From contig NZ_CP077087.1 of NCBI RefSeq assembly GCF_014268495.2, positions 2,235,501-2,299,500 of the forward strand: a stretch of DNA of 64,000 nucleotides, read 5' to 3'. Under the pieces are notes generated by a model, which searched no databases, had not been told where the DNA came from, and worked only from the letters and a program-made list of their open reading frames with translations. This document shows, piece after piece, positions 15,164-24,022 of this stretch. Within the stretch, counting starts at the first letter, position 1. Every line of letters starts with the position of its first letter. The position numbers were made by a program, and so were the translations under genes. Source of the stretch: Pseudomonas monsensis. Lineage in GTDB: Bacteria; Pseudomonadota; Gammaproteobacteria; Pseudomonadales; Pseudomonadaceae.

Positions 15164-16702
15164 TTAATGGCTGACGTTGTCGACGGCGATGGCTTCGCCG
15201 CTGACGTCGGCGTAGTGCGGCTGACGCTGGGCGATGATCAGGTAGAGCATCGCGGCAATGCCGGCGCCCACTAGCCAGGAGAACGGCGAGATGCTGTGGA
15301 AACCCGGCACCAGCGCCAGGACGATGGCGATCAGCGCCGCGGGAATGAACGCCGCCACGGCACGGATATTCACCCCGCGGCTGTAGTAATAAGCGCCGTT
15401 GGGATCTTCGCTGTACAACTGCGGGACGTTGATCCGGCCTCTGCGGATCAGCCAGTAGTCGACCATGATCACTCCGTACAGCGGACCGAGCAGGGCGCCG
15501 AGGCCGGAGAGGAAATACACGATCACTAACGGGCTGTTGTAAAGGTTCCACGGCAGGATCAACACGGCGATGGTCGCGCTGATCAGCCCGGCGCGGCGGA
15601 AGGTCAGGTACTTTGGCGCCAGATTGCTCAGGACAAACGCCGGGGCGACGAAGTTGGCCATGATGTTCACCGCGACGGTGACAATCAGAAACGCCAGGCA
15701 GCCGAGCACCAGAAAGAATGTGTTGGGAATCGACGCAATGATTTCAGTCGGGCTCTCGATCACCCGACCGTTGATCTGGAACTGCGCGCCACACAGCAGC
15801 ACGGTGATCGCCGCGAACACCAGAATATTCACCGGCAAGCCCCAGAAATTGCCGACCTTGATGGTCTTGCGGCACGGCGAGGATCGGGCGAAATCGCAGA
15901 AGTTGAGAATCAGCGTGCCGTAGATCGCCAGCCACAACGCGCCGCCGGCAAAGATGTTGCGCCACATTTCGCCACCGGTCAGTGGTTCACGGATCGACCA
16001 GGCGATGGTTGCATTGGCCTGGGTATACATCCACGCGGCGAGGGCGGCGACGGTCAGCAGAATCACCGGCCCGGCGAAGGCTTCGTAGCGACGAACCATT
16101 TCCATGCCGTAGGCGAGGATCGCCAGTTGCACGAACCAGATCGCTACGAAACATACCCAACCCAGGGACGACAATCCGAGGATCGAGTTGTGGTCGTACT
16201 CGGCGAAGCCGGGGTGAATCGCCGTCAACAGCACGCGAAACACCACCGACGCCAGGTACGTCTGGATTCCAAACCAGGCGATGGCGATCACCGCCCGGAT
16301 CAGCGCCGGAATCTGTGCGCCGTGGATGCCGAAACTGATCCGGCTGATCACCGGAAACGGCACCCCGGTTTTCTGTCCCATGTAGCCGGACAGGTTCATG
16401 AAGAAGTACACCAGCGCCGCACCGATCCCCAGCGACAGCAGAATCTGCCAGCCCCCCAGGCCCAGCGCATACAGTCCGATGGCGAACGAGTAGTTGGCGA
16501 TGTTGTGCACATCGTTGGTCCACAGGGCGAAGATGCTGTATTTGCCCCAGCGCCGACCTTCGGCCCGGGTCGGTGCCAGATCGCTGTTGTGCAGGCGGGG
16601 ACTCAGTTGTAACGGTTCGGTCAGGCCATCGTCGGGCAATGGCTGATCGAGGGCAGAGGCGGGCAGATTCAGCGCGATGTTGTTGGAGAGACTTGTACGC
16701 AT
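15164..16702 (-). CDS. NCS1-family nucleobase/hydantoin:cation symporter
   Basis: The 512-residue inner-membrane transporter has about 12 hydrophobic segments. The conserved N-terminal block after a ~70-residue cytoplasmic stretch reads NDVHNIANYSFAIGLYALGLG, and GVPFPVISRISFGIHGAQIP corresponds to the substrate and cation region of NCS1 carriers. The start is set at the ATG at 16702 because CAGGAG lies 9 nt upstream; a longer frame to 16789 lacks such a site. Substrates of the family are hydantoins, allantoin, cytosine, uracil and thiamine; pairing with the racemase favours a hydantoin or allantoin. A sigma-54-type promoter and a perfect palindromic operator lie upstream, consistent with nitrogen-controlled, inducer-dependent expression. 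Confidence 0.9.
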   Translation of the reverse strand: MRTSLSNNIALNLPASALDQPLPDDGLTEPLQLSPRLHNSDLAPTRAEGRRWGKYSIFALWTNDVHNIANYSFAIGLYALGLGGWQILLSLGIGAALVYFFMNLSGYMGQKTGVPFPVISRISFGIHGAQIPALIRAVIAIAWFGIQTYLASVVFRVLLTAIHPGFAEYDHNSILGLSSLGWVCFVAIWFVQLAILAYGMEMVRRYEAFAGPVILLTVAALAAWMYTQANATIAWSIREPLTGGEMWRNIFAGGALWLAIYGTLILNFCDFARSSPCRKTIKVGNFWGLPVNILVFAAITVLLCGAQFQINGRVIESPTEIIASIPNTFFLVLGCLAFLIVTVAVNIMANFVAPAFVLSNLAPKYLTFRRAGLISATIAVLILPWNLYNSPLVIVYFLSGLGALLGPLYGVIMVDYWLIRRGRINVPQLYSEDPNGAYYYSRGVNIRAVAAFIPAALIAIVLALVPGFHSISPFSWLVGAGIAAMLYLIIAQRQPHYADVSGEAIAVDNVSH

Positions 16703-16868
16703 TCCGGCAGGCTCCTGATGGACGGGGCCGCGATGACTGTGCATGAGCCCGGGGCTCGACAAATCTTCGTCGCGGCCAGCAAACATCACTGGTTACGGGG
16801 CATCTGCAGTCTGTACGGGATAGGGCGCTTCAGGCTTGCGGATCGAAAGTGTGGGGTCATGTTTTGCA

Positions 16869-16884
16869 GTTTTGTATACAAAAC
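16869..16884. promoter_or_regulatory. GntR-type operator palindrome
   Basis: GTTTTGTATACAAAAC is a perfect 16-nt palindrome of the kind bound by FadR/FCD-type GntR regulators. It lies directly downstream of the predicted sigma-54 start site for the permease, where a bound repressor would block transcription. No GntR gene is adjacent; the one at 24893 has a different, GTCGAC-centred site. Confidence 0.55.
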
Positions 16885-16897
16885 ATGTATGCACTAA

Positions 16898-16913
16898 AGC
16901 CAGATCTGTGCCA
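16898..16913 (-). promoter_or_regulatory. sigma-54 (-24/-12) promoter for the permease operon
   Basis: On the minus strand TGGCACAGATCTGGCT has the GG and GC doublets with the required 12-nt register (consensus TGGCACG-N4-TTGCW). The predicted start is near 16886, beside the palindromic operator. Confidence 0.5.
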
Positions 16914-17099
16914 ATTAGCGATCTATGCGTAGCAGTGCTCATTTCGAAAAGTTATCGACAAGCGCTAAGTGTTTGAAAATAAGTGGTTAAAAATTGACCG
17001 AATGAACAGGTATTTATTTTTGGCGGGGGATTTCGCCAGCGAGTGACGAGAAAGGATTTTCAGGCGGGATGTAACTTTTCAGGGCGTGGAAACAAAAAA

Positions 17100-17142
17100 G
17101 TGCACACATAAATGGCACCGACGGTGACATTTGTGTGTACAC
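17100..17142. repeat. 43-nt extended palindrome of unknown role
   Basis: The left arm GTGCACACATAAATG and right arm CATTTGTGTGTACAC are inverted copies with two differences, and the centre itself folds (CACCG-A-CGGTG). It has no T tract, so it does not look like an intrinsic terminator. It could be a regulator-binding site far upstream of the permease promoter or an RNA processing hairpin. The rest of 16914-17166 holds nothing I can identify. Confidence 0.6.
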
Positions 17143-17166
17143 ATTCTTGAGGTTTCCGCACAACAC

Positions 17167-17256
17167 TGTAGGAGTGAGCCTGCTCGCGATAGCGGTGTGT
17201 CAGCCGAGAAATGCCTGGACTGACACACCGCTATCGCGAGCAGGCTCGCTCCTACA
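17167..17256. repeat. REPIN (inverted REP pair)
   Basis: The arms TGTAGGAGTGAGCCTGCTCG and its inverse extend into a near-perfect stem of about 38 nt through CGATAGCGGTGTGTCAG. It lies just beyond the 3' end of cysH. Confidence 0.85.
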
Positions 17257-17280
17257 AGGGGAGATCATTTAGGCGGGAAT

Positions 17281-18015
17281 TTAAGCCTTGCTGATGATAT
17301 TCCCCGCATGCAAACCGCATTCTTTCTGCGTCGCTTCTTCCCACCACCAGCGGCCTTCGCGTTCGTGCTGGTTCGGCAGCACAGGACGGGTGCAGGGTTC
17401 GCAGCCGATGCTGATGAAGCCGCGTTCATGCAGGCTGTTATAAGGCAGCTCAAGCATACGGATGTAGCCCCAGATCTCTTCGCTGGTCATCTGTGCCAGC
17501 GGGTTGAACTTGTACAGGGTGCGTTCTGGCGTAGAGAACGCGGTGTCGATTTCCAGCACCGCCACGGCGCTGCGGGTGCCCGGGCTCTGGTCGCGGCGCT
17601 GGCCGGTGGCCCAGGCTTTGACGCCGGACAATTTGCGGCGCAGCGGCTCGATCTTGCGAATGCCGCAGCATTCGCCATGGCCGTCCTTGTAGAAACTGAA
17701 CAGGCCTTTTTCCTTCACGAACGGTTCCAGTTTCGTGTAGTCCGGCGACACCAGTTCGATGTCGATCTTGTAGTGCTCGCGCACCTGATCAATGAACCGG
17801 TAGGTTTCCGGGTGTAGGCGGCCGGTGTCGAGACTGAACACCTTGACGTTCTTGTTGAGCTTCCAGGCCATGTCCACCAGCACCACATCCTCGGCGCCGC
17901 TGAAAGATATCCACAGCTCGTCGCCGAACTCGGCAAACGCGAGTTTCAGGATGTCCTGCGCGGATTTGTTGGCATAGGTCGTGGCGAGTTCCACGACGTC
18001 GAACGTTGGGCTCAT
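17281..18015 (-). CDS. cysH: APS/PAPS reductase (assimilatory)
   Basis: The enzyme reduces activated sulfate to sulfite for cysteine synthesis in the cytoplasm. The 244-residue protein has the adenylyl-binding SFSGAEDVVLVDM, then two cysteine pairs, ECCGIRKIEPL and CEPCTRPVLP, and the C-terminal catalytic ECGLH. The paired CC and CxxC motifs bind a [4Fe-4S] cluster and mark the APS-reductase type rather than the PAPS-only enterobacterial type. It starts at ATG 18015 and is divergent from thrH. This order (cysH, thrH, pabB) is as I recall it from other pseudomonads. Confidence 0.93.
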   Translation of the reverse strand: MSPTFDVVELATTYANKSAQDILKLAFAEFGDELWISFSGAEDVVLVDMAWKLNKNVKVFSLDTGRLHPETYRFIDQVREHYKIDIELVSPDYTKLEPFVKEKGLFSFYKDGHGECCGIRKIEPLRRKLSGVKAWATGQRRDQSPGTRSAVAVLEIDTAFSTPERTLYKFNPLAQMTSEEIWGYIRMLELPYNSLHERGFISIGCEPCTRPVLPNQHEREGRWWWEEATQKECGLHAGNIISKA

Positions 18016-18178
18016 CAGGGCGGCTTCCTACAGGTCGGTGGCGCTGGGCGCTCTATATGGCGGCGATGTTAACAAAAAGCGGCGGGGTACGGGGTGGTCG
18101 CTGCGTTGCGCCGTGGCGGGGGAGTCGCTAGAGTTCGGGCTCGCTCGATTCAATAATCAATACAAACGGGAGTGTCTT

Positions 18179-18796
18179 GTGGAAATTGCTTGCCTGGATC
18201 TTGAAGGGGTACTGGTACCGGAAATCTGGATCGCCTTTGCCGAAAAAACCGGAATCGACTCCCTCAAGGCCACCACCCGGGACATTCCCGATTACGACGT
18301 GCTGATGAAACAGCGTCTGCGCATCCTCGACGAGCACGGTCTGAAGCTTTCGGATATTCAGGAAGTGATCGCCACGCTCAAGCCGCTGGACGGCGCGGTG
18401 GAGTTCGTCGACTGGCTGCGCGAGCGCTTTCAGGTGGTGATTCTCTCGGACACCTTCTACGAATTCTCCCAGCCGCTGATGCGACAACTGGGCTTCCCGA
18501 CCTTGCTTTGCCATCGTCTGATCACTGACGACAGCGGGCGGGTGACCAGCTATCAACTGCGTCAGAAAGATCCCAAGCGTCAGTCGGTGCTGTCGTTCAA
18601 GAGCCTGTACTACCGGGTGATTGCGGCGGGGGATTCGTATAACGACACGAGCATGCTGGGTGAGGCGGACGCCGGGATTCTGTTCCACGCGCCGGACAAC
18701 GTGATCCGGGAGTTCCCGCAGTTTCCGGCGGTGCATACGTTTGCCGAGTTGAAGCAGGAATTCCTCAAAGCTTCTAACAGAGAGTTGAGTTTGTAG
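18179..18796 (+). CDS. thrH: phosphoserine/homoserine phosphotransferase ThrH
   Basis: The 205-residue HAD protein starts at GTG, with GGGAG 8 nt upstream. The opening MEIACLDLEGVLVPEIW contains the unusual DLEG motif of ThrH in place of DxDxT. It is followed by ILSDTFYEFSQPL, RQKDPKRQSV and the motif AAGDSYNDTSML. In Pseudomonas ThrH can dephosphorylate phosphoserine and transfer phosphate to homoserine, linking serine and threonine synthesis. It is divergent from cysH and convergent with pabB. Confidence 0.93.
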   Translation: MEIACLDLEGVLVPEIWIAFAEKTGIDSLKATTRDIPDYDVLMKQRLRILDEHGLKLSDIQEVIATLKPLDGAVEFVDWLRERFQVVILSDTFYEFSQPLMRQLGFPTLLCHRLITDDSGRVTSYQLRQKDPKRQSVLSFKSLYYRVIAAGDSYNDTSMLGEADAGILFHAPDNVIREFPQFPAVHTFAELKQEFLKASNRELSL

Positions 18797-18810
18797 TCGT
18801 CTGAAAAGAC

Positions 18811-18881
18811 GCCATCGCGAGCAGGCTCACTCCTACAAGGGAACGCATTCCAAATGCAGGAGTGAGCCTGCTCGCGATAGC
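18811..18881. repeat. REPIN (inverted REP pair)
   Basis: GCCATCGCGAGCAGGCTCAC and its inverse copy are separated by a short spacer. It fills the gap between the convergent thrH and pabB genes and may help end both transcripts. Confidence 0.82.
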
Positions 18882-18883
18882 TT

Positions 18884-20227
18884 TTAAAGGTTTTGCAGGG
18901 TTTCCAGGAGGATCTTCACTTTGGTTATCGACTCCTGATACTCCGCCTGCCAGTCCGAATCAGCCACGATCCCGCCGCCGCCCCAGCAACATATCTGCCC
19001 ATCCTTGACCAGCAGACTGCGAATGGCGATGGAGCTGTCCATCTCGCCACGCACGTCCAGATACAGCAGCGACCCGCAATACAATCCACGCCGGGTCGGT
19101 TCCAGTTCGTCGATGATCTGCATTGCGCGAATCTTTGGTGCGCCGGTGATCGAGCCGCCGGGAAAGCTGCCGGCGATCAGGTCCAGAGCGTCGCAATCCT
19201 GCGCCAGTTCACCGGTCACGCTGCTGACCAGGTGATGCACGTTGGGATAGCTTTCCAGGCTGAACAGCTCCGGCACCCGCACCGAGCCGATGCGGCAGGT
19301 GCGGCCGAGGTCGTTGCGCAGCAGGTCGACGATCATCAGGTTCTCGGCGCGATCCTTGGGGCTGCCCAGCAGTTCGGCGGCATTGGCCGCGTCTTCGGCG
19401 GGCGTCAGACCGCGGGGGCGGGTGCCTTTGATCGGGCGGGTTTCGACCTGGCGCTGGCTGACTTTGACGAAACGCTCCGGCGACAGGCTCAGCACCGCGC
19501 CGCCGTCGGGCAGGCTCTGGAAGCCGGAAAACGGCGTCGGGCAGGCTTCACGCAAAGCGCAATAAGCCAGCCACGGATCGCCCTGACAGGTTGCGCGGAA
19601 ACGCTGGGCGAAGTTGACCTGGTAGCAGTCGCCGGCCTGGATGTATTGATGAATGCGTTCCAGTGCCTGGCGATAGTCATCGGCCGACAGGTCGGCGGTC
19701 ATTGGCGTGTTCAGCTTGAACGGCGTCAGCGTGGCGGCGGCCGATTGACTGAACAGGCTGATCAGGCGTTGCCGCTCACTGTCGGCCAACGACGGGTGAA
19801 AAACCAGTTGGCTGGTGGCCGTCTGGTGATCGCTGATCAGCGCCCAGTCGTACAGGCCGAAGCGTGCGTCGGGCAGTTGCAGATCATCCCGGGCCTGGCT
19901 CGGCAGCTGTTCCAGGTGCCGGCCGAAGTCGTAACTCAGATAGCCGATCAGGCCGCCAGCGAACGGCAGCTCATATTCCCCCGGCAGCTGCGCCTGGCCC
20001 AGACGAGTCAGATTGTCCCGCAGGCGTTGCAGGAAAACGCTGCCGCTTTCGTCGGGCAACACCGCCAGTTGTGCCAGCGGCCAGGCGCTGAGCAGGTCAT
20101 AGCGACCACGGTCGGCACTCGGCCGGCCGCTGTCGAGCAACACGGCGCCGGGGGCATGACGGATGGCCGCGAAGTAGTCGGCGGGATTGGCGCGGTAAGG
20201 CAGCGGGTGTACGGAACAGGTCAACAT
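18884..20227 (-). CDS. pabB: aminodeoxychorismate synthase component I
   Basis: It converts chorismate plus ammonia to 4-amino-4-deoxychorismate for folate synthesis, working with a glutamine amidotransferase (PabA) encoded elsewhere. The 447-residue protein has the anthranilate-synthase-I type N-terminal domain and the chorismate-binding domain with KGTRPRG, DRAENLMIVDLLRNDLGR, GSFPGGSITGAPKIRAM and RGLYCGS. These segments include PabB catalytic residues such as the KGT lysine. It starts at ATG 20227. The 114-bp tandem array lies about 80 nt upstream of its start. Confidence 0.93.
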   Translation of the reverse strand: MLTCSVHPLPYRANPADYFAAIRHAPGAVLLDSGRPSADRGRYDLLSAWPLAQLAVLPDESGSVFLQRLRDNLTRLGQAQLPGEYELPFAGGLIGYLSYDFGRHLEQLPSQARDDLQLPDARFGLYDWALISDHQTATSQLVFHPSLADSERQRLISLFSQSAAATLTPFKLNTPMTADLSADDYRQALERIHQYIQAGDCYQVNFAQRFRATCQGDPWLAYCALREACPTPFSGFQSLPDGGAVLSLSPERFVKVSQRQVETRPIKGTRPRGLTPAEDAANAAELLGSPKDRAENLMIVDLLRNDLGRTCRIGSVRVPELFSLESYPNVHHLVSSVTGELAQDCDALDLIAGSFPGGSITGAPKIRAMQIIDELEPTRRGLYCGSLLYLDVRGEMDSSIAIRSLLVKDGQICCWGGGGIVADSDWQAEYQESITKVKILLETLQNL

Positions 20228-20304
20228 GGGCGGGGCAGATCGGCCATCGAGGCGGGGTAGGGATTGTAGTCCTCTCCGCTGTCAGATCAAAATCAAAAGC
20301 CTAC

Positions 20305-21491
20305 CCCCTCACCCCAGCCCTCTCCCCCAAGGGGGCGAGGGGGAAGGGAGCAGATCTTCATGTTTTTCAAAGCCTGAGTTCGACTCAAGACTTTCAGGTC
20401 GGCGTATTTCCAGCATCCACCTCGGTCAGTCCCCTCTCCCTTTGGGCGGCGAGGGGGAAGGGAGCAGATCTTCATGCTTTTCAAAGCTTGAGTTCGACTC
20501 AAGACTTTCAGGTCGGCGTATTTCCAGCATCCACTTCGGTCAGTCCCCTCTCGCTCAAGGCGGCGAGGGGGAAGGGAGCAGATCTTCATGCGTTTCAAAG
20601 CTTGAGTTCGACTCAAGACTTTCAGGTCGGCGTATTTCCAGCATCCACTTCGGTCAGTCCCCTCTTCCCCAAGGCGGCGAGGGGGAAGGGAGCAGATCTT
20701 CATGCTTTTCAAAGCCTGAGTTCGACTCAAGACTTTCAGGTCGGCGTATTTCCAGCATCCACCTCGGTCAGTCCCCTCTCCCTCAAGGCGGCGAGGGGGA
20801 AGGGAGCAGATCTTCATGCTTTTCAAAGCCTGAGTTCGACTCAAGACTTTCAGGTCGGCGTATTTCCAGCATCCACCTCGGTCAGTCCCCTCTCCCTCAG
20901 TGCGGCGAGGGGGAAGGGAGCAGATCTTCATGCTTTTCAAAGCCTGAGTTCGACTCAAGACTTTCAGGTCGGCGTATTTCCAGCATCCACTTCGGTCAGT
21001 CCCCTCTCCCTCAGTGCGGCGAGGGGGAAGGGAGCAGATCTTCATGCTTTTCAAAGCTTGAGTTCGACTCAAGACTTTCAGGTCGGCGTATTTCCAGCAT
21101 CCACTTCGGTCAGTCCCCTCTTCCCCAAGGCAGCGAGGGGGAAGGGAGCAGATCTTCATGCTTTTCAAAGCTTGAGTTCGACTCAAGACTTTCAGGTCGG
21201 CGTATTTCCAGCATCCACCTCGGTCAGTCCCCTCTCGCTCAAGGGGGCGAGGGGGAAGGGAGCAGATCTTCATGCTTTTCAAAGCCTGAGTTCGACTCAA
21301 GACTTTCAGGTCGGCGTATTTCCAGCATCCACTTCGGTCAGTCCCCTCTCGCTCAAGGCGGCGAGGGGGAAGGGAGCAGATCTTCATGCTTTTCAAAGCT
21401 TGAGTTCGACTCAAGACTTTCAGGTCGGCGTATTTCCAGCATCCACCTCGGTCAGTCCCCTCTCCCTTTGGGAGAGGGCTAGGGTGAGGGG
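20305..21491. repeat. tandem array 1: ten 114-bp units with inverted termini
   Basis: The anchor GATCTTCATG recurs at 20353, 20467, 20581, 20695, 20809, 20923, 21037, 21151, 21265 and 21379, always 114 nt apart. Each unit holds a GC-rich hairpin (CCCCTCTCC... / ...GCGAGGGG), a TTGAGTTCGACTCAA stem, and CTTTCAGGTCGGCGTATTTC. Units differ mostly in the hairpin loop (CAAGG, CAGTG, TTTGG). The array is bounded by CCCCTCACCCCAGCCC on the left and the inverse, GGGCTAGGGTGAGGGG, on the right. Because 114 is a multiple of three, long open frames run through it on both strands; I regard them as artefacts. It ends 5 nt from the stop of the ATP-grasp gene. Confidence 0.95.
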
Positions 21492-21495
21492 CTTT

Positions 21496-22482
21496 TCAGC
21501 CTTCCACAGCAGGAATATGCCCAAACATTTCCTGGGTAAACGCCACTCGTTCCTCAACCGACTCCGTCACCCCACGCGCCTTCAGCGCTTCCAGGTGCGC
21601 CTCGACCGCATGCGTACGCTGGGTCAGCCCGCAATCGTTGGCGATCTGGATATTCAGCCCCGGCCGCGCGTTCAGCTCCAGAATCAGCGGGCCTTTCTCC
21701 TGATCCAGCACCATGTCCACACCGATGTAACCCAGCCCGCACAGCTCGTAGCAGCCGGCGGCGAGTTTCATGAAACCGTCCCAGTAGGGCAGTTGCACGC
21801 CATCCACCGCGTTGGTGGTGTCGGGGTGTTTGTTGATGATGTTGTTCAGCCAGGTGCCGCGCAGGGTCAGGCCGGTGGCCAGATCGACACCGACGCCGAT
21901 GGCGCCCTGGTGGAGGTTGGCCTTGCCGCCGGACTGGCGGGTCGGCAAGCGCAGCATGGCCATCACCGGGTAGCCCATCAGCACGATGATGCGAATGTCC
22001 GGCACGCCTTCGTAACTGATGCTTTTGAAGATCTGATCCGGGGTCACTCGGTATTCGATCAGTGCACGGTCGCGGTGACCGCCCAGCGAATACAGACCGG
22101 TGAGAATGCTCGAGATGTGGTGCTCGAGTTCTTCGTGGGCGAGGATCTTGCCCGAGACCGTGCGATAGCGGCCCTCGAAGCGGTCGGCGATGACGATGAT
22201 GCCGTCACCGCCGGCACCCTGGGCCGGCTTGATCACGAAGTCATTGTGCCCGCCGATGATCGCGTCGAGCTTGTCGATTTCCTTCTCCGTGGAAATCACG
22301 CCATACAGCTCCGGCACATGAATGCCGGCTGCGATGGCGCGCTCCTTGGTGATGATCTTGTCATCGACGATCGGGTACAGGCTGCGCTTGTTGTACTTGA
22401 GCACGTAGTCGGCGTTACGCCGATTGATGCCCATGATGCCCCGCGCCTCCAGAGCCTTCCAGGTCTTCCAGAAACCGAACAT
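21496..22482 (-). CDS. RimK-related ATP-grasp ligase (alpha-L-glutamate ligase-like)
   Basis: The 328-residue protein has ATP-grasp motifs: DFVIKPAQGAGGDGIIVI for the glycine-rich nucleotide loop and LILELNARPGLNIQIAN for the metal-binding Glu/Asn. It belongs to the RimK-related family found together with the two upstream genes here. Family members are expected to join an amino acid to a carboxyl acceptor. Its ATG shares a base with the stop of the upstream membrane protein (TGATG), so translation is coupled. The partners suggest a peptide or protein tag made and processed at the envelope; this is inference. Confidence 0.88.
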   Translation of the reverse strand: MFGFWKTWKALEARGIMGINRRNADYVLKYNKRSLYPIVDDKIITKERAIAAGIHVPELYGVISTEKEIDKLDAIIGGHNDFVIKPAQGAGGDGIIVIADRFEGRYRTVSGKILAHEELEHHISSILTGLYSLGGHRDRALIEYRVTPDQIFKSISYEGVPDIRIIVLMGYPVMAMLRLPTRQSGGKANLHQGAIGVGVDLATGLTLRGTWLNNIINKHPDTTNAVDGVQLPYWDGFMKLAAGCYELCGLGYIGVDMVLDQEKGPLILELNARPGLNIQIANDCGLTQRTHAVEAHLEALKARGVTESVEERVAFTQEMFGHIPAVEG

Positions 22483-24017
22483 CAGTGATCAGCCTTGTTG
22501 ACGAATGCCTTGAAACGCACCAGTTCAGTCAGGCGGTAGCCGCGATAGCGACCCATCGCCAGCATGAAACCGACCATGATCAGCAGGATCGCCGGGAAGG
22601 TGAACACGAAGTACACCAGCTCCGGCACGGTCATGATCAGGTGTGCCAGCGAGGCGGCAAACAACGTACCGATCGCCACTTTCATCGCATGGCTGGCGCC
22701 ACGTTCTTCCCAGGTGATCGACAGGCGTTCGATGGTCATGGTCAGAATCACCATCGGGAACAACGCAACAGACAAGCCGCGCTCCAGGCCGAGCTTGTGA
22801 CTGAACAGGCTGATGGCCGCGATCAACACCACGACAAAGGTCAGCACCACCGACAGGCGTGGGAGCATTTGCAGCTTCAAGTGTTCCAGATACGAACGTA
22901 ACGACAGGCCCAGCGCGGTGATCACGGTAAACAGCAGAATGCCGAAGCCCAGCTGCGTTTCGCGGAAGGCCAGGGCAATCAGCACCGGGGTGAACGTGCC
23001 GAGGGTCTGCAGGCCGATCAGGTTGCGCAGGATCAGGATCACCAGCACGCCGATCGGGATCATCACCATGATCATGAACGTCTGTTGAGTCTGCAGCGGC
23101 AGGCCGTACAGCGAGTATTCGAGGAAGTTGGCGTCGGTGTTTTCGTCCGTCAGCTTGGCCAGACGAATCGCGTTCATCTCGCTGTTGTTCAGGCTGAAGG
23201 TCACGTTGGCTTTCTTGCCGCCGTCGACGGTAATCAGGTTCTCGTCACCGGTCCACCACAGCAGACGGTCGGTCGGCAGGCCTTGCTCGCCGGTTTCCGG
23301 GTTGAAGTACAGCCAGTCGTTGCCGTTGAAGCTGCGCAGCCACAGTTCCGGGGTTTGCGGTTGATCGGCAACGAGGCGGATGGTGTGGACTTTTTCCACC
23401 GGCACGTGGGCGATGGACAGCAGCAACTCGACGATCTTCGCCTTGTGTGGCGTCGACGGGTCGCCGGCCAGCAGCAGTTTGACGTTGTCGTCGTTGACGT
23501 TGTTGACCCGCTTGATCGCCTCGCCAATAAAGGTTTCGACGTCGGCCGAGTGCTGGCGGATCGGTGCGAGCAGGGCTTCGGCGGCGATTTTTTCCGGGCC
23601 TTCGATGGCGATGCTGTCGCGGAAGGTCGGGCCTTTGATCTTGGTTTTTTCGGCGGTGTAGCGCTTGGTCAGCACCAGACGGTAATAAAGGGTCTGGTTG
23701 CCCTTGGCCCGGCGCGCCGACCAGGTGACCTTGCGGTTGCCGTCGACGCGGTTGACGGCGACGCCATAGTTATTGGAAATGAAGCTTTCGTTGAGGCTGA
23801 CGTAGTCGCGGCTCAGGGGCGGCACGAACATCTGGATCTTCACCGGATCCTTGGTGCTGGCGACGAACTCGACCTTGGCGTCGATGTTCCACAAGTCGTC
23901 GGTGGCGTCTTCGGTCACCGGAATCCCGAGCACGAAAATCTGATAGGCCGTAACCGAAACGCCCAGCAACACCAGAATGGTGATCAGGATTTTCAGGTGG
24001 AAGGTTAGAGAACGCAT
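22482..24017 (-). CDS. inactive transglutaminase-fold 7TM membrane protein
   Basis: The 511-residue protein has an N-terminal membrane anchor (residues ~10-30), then a ~270-residue periplasmic part resembling a transglutaminase fold that appears to lack a catalytic Cys-His-Asp set. About seven transmembrane segments follow (TFMIMVMIPIGVLVILIL..., through LVYFVFTFPAILLIMVGFML). Such proteins are encoded between a retropepsin-like protease and an ATP-grasp ligase in many Gammaproteobacteria. It probably presents or senses the ligase product at the membrane. Spacing to the upstream gene is 5 nt and to the downstream gene a 1-nt overlap, so it is an operon. Confidence 0.85.
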   Translation of the reverse strand: MRSLTFHLKILITILVLLGVSVTAYQIFVLGIPVTEDATDDLWNIDAKVEFVASTKDPVKIQMFVPPLSRDYVSLNESFISNNYGVAVNRVDGNRKVTWSARRAKGNQTLYYRLVLTKRYTAEKTKIKGPTFRDSIAIEGPEKIAAEALLAPIRQHSADVETFIGEAIKRVNNVNDDNVKLLLAGDPSTPHKAKIVELLLSIAHVPVEKVHTIRLVADQPQTPELWLRSFNGNDWLYFNPETGEQGLPTDRLLWWTGDENLITVDGGKKANVTFSLNNSEMNAIRLAKLTDENTDANFLEYSLYGLPLQTQQTFMIMVMIPIGVLVILILRNLIGLQTLGTFTPVLIALAFRETQLGFGILLFTVITALGLSLRSYLEHLKLQMLPRLSVVLTFVVVLIAAISLFSHKLGLERGLSVALFPMVILTMTIERLSITWEERGASHAMKVAIGTLFAASLAHLIMTVPELVYFVFTFPAILLIMVGFMLAMGRYRGYRLTELVRFKAFVNKADH

Positions 24018-24022
24018 GGAAA

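Noticed and set aside
17121..17135. NtrC enhancer within the 43-nt palindrome (GCACC-GAC-GGTGA)
   Set aside because: The half-site spacing is shorter than the usual NtrC site and the symmetry extends far beyond it; kept only as an unexplained palindrome.
20305..21491. Array 1 as a CRISPR
   Set aside because: The whole 114-nt unit is repeated with no unique spacers, and no cas genes are near. The same applies to array 2 at 56060-56786.
20226..22488. Long overlapping open frames (up to 666 codons) on both strands through tandem array 1
   Set aside because: The 114-nt period is a multiple of three, so any frame without a stop in one unit stays open through all ten. The proteins are repeats of the same 38 residues with no start signals.
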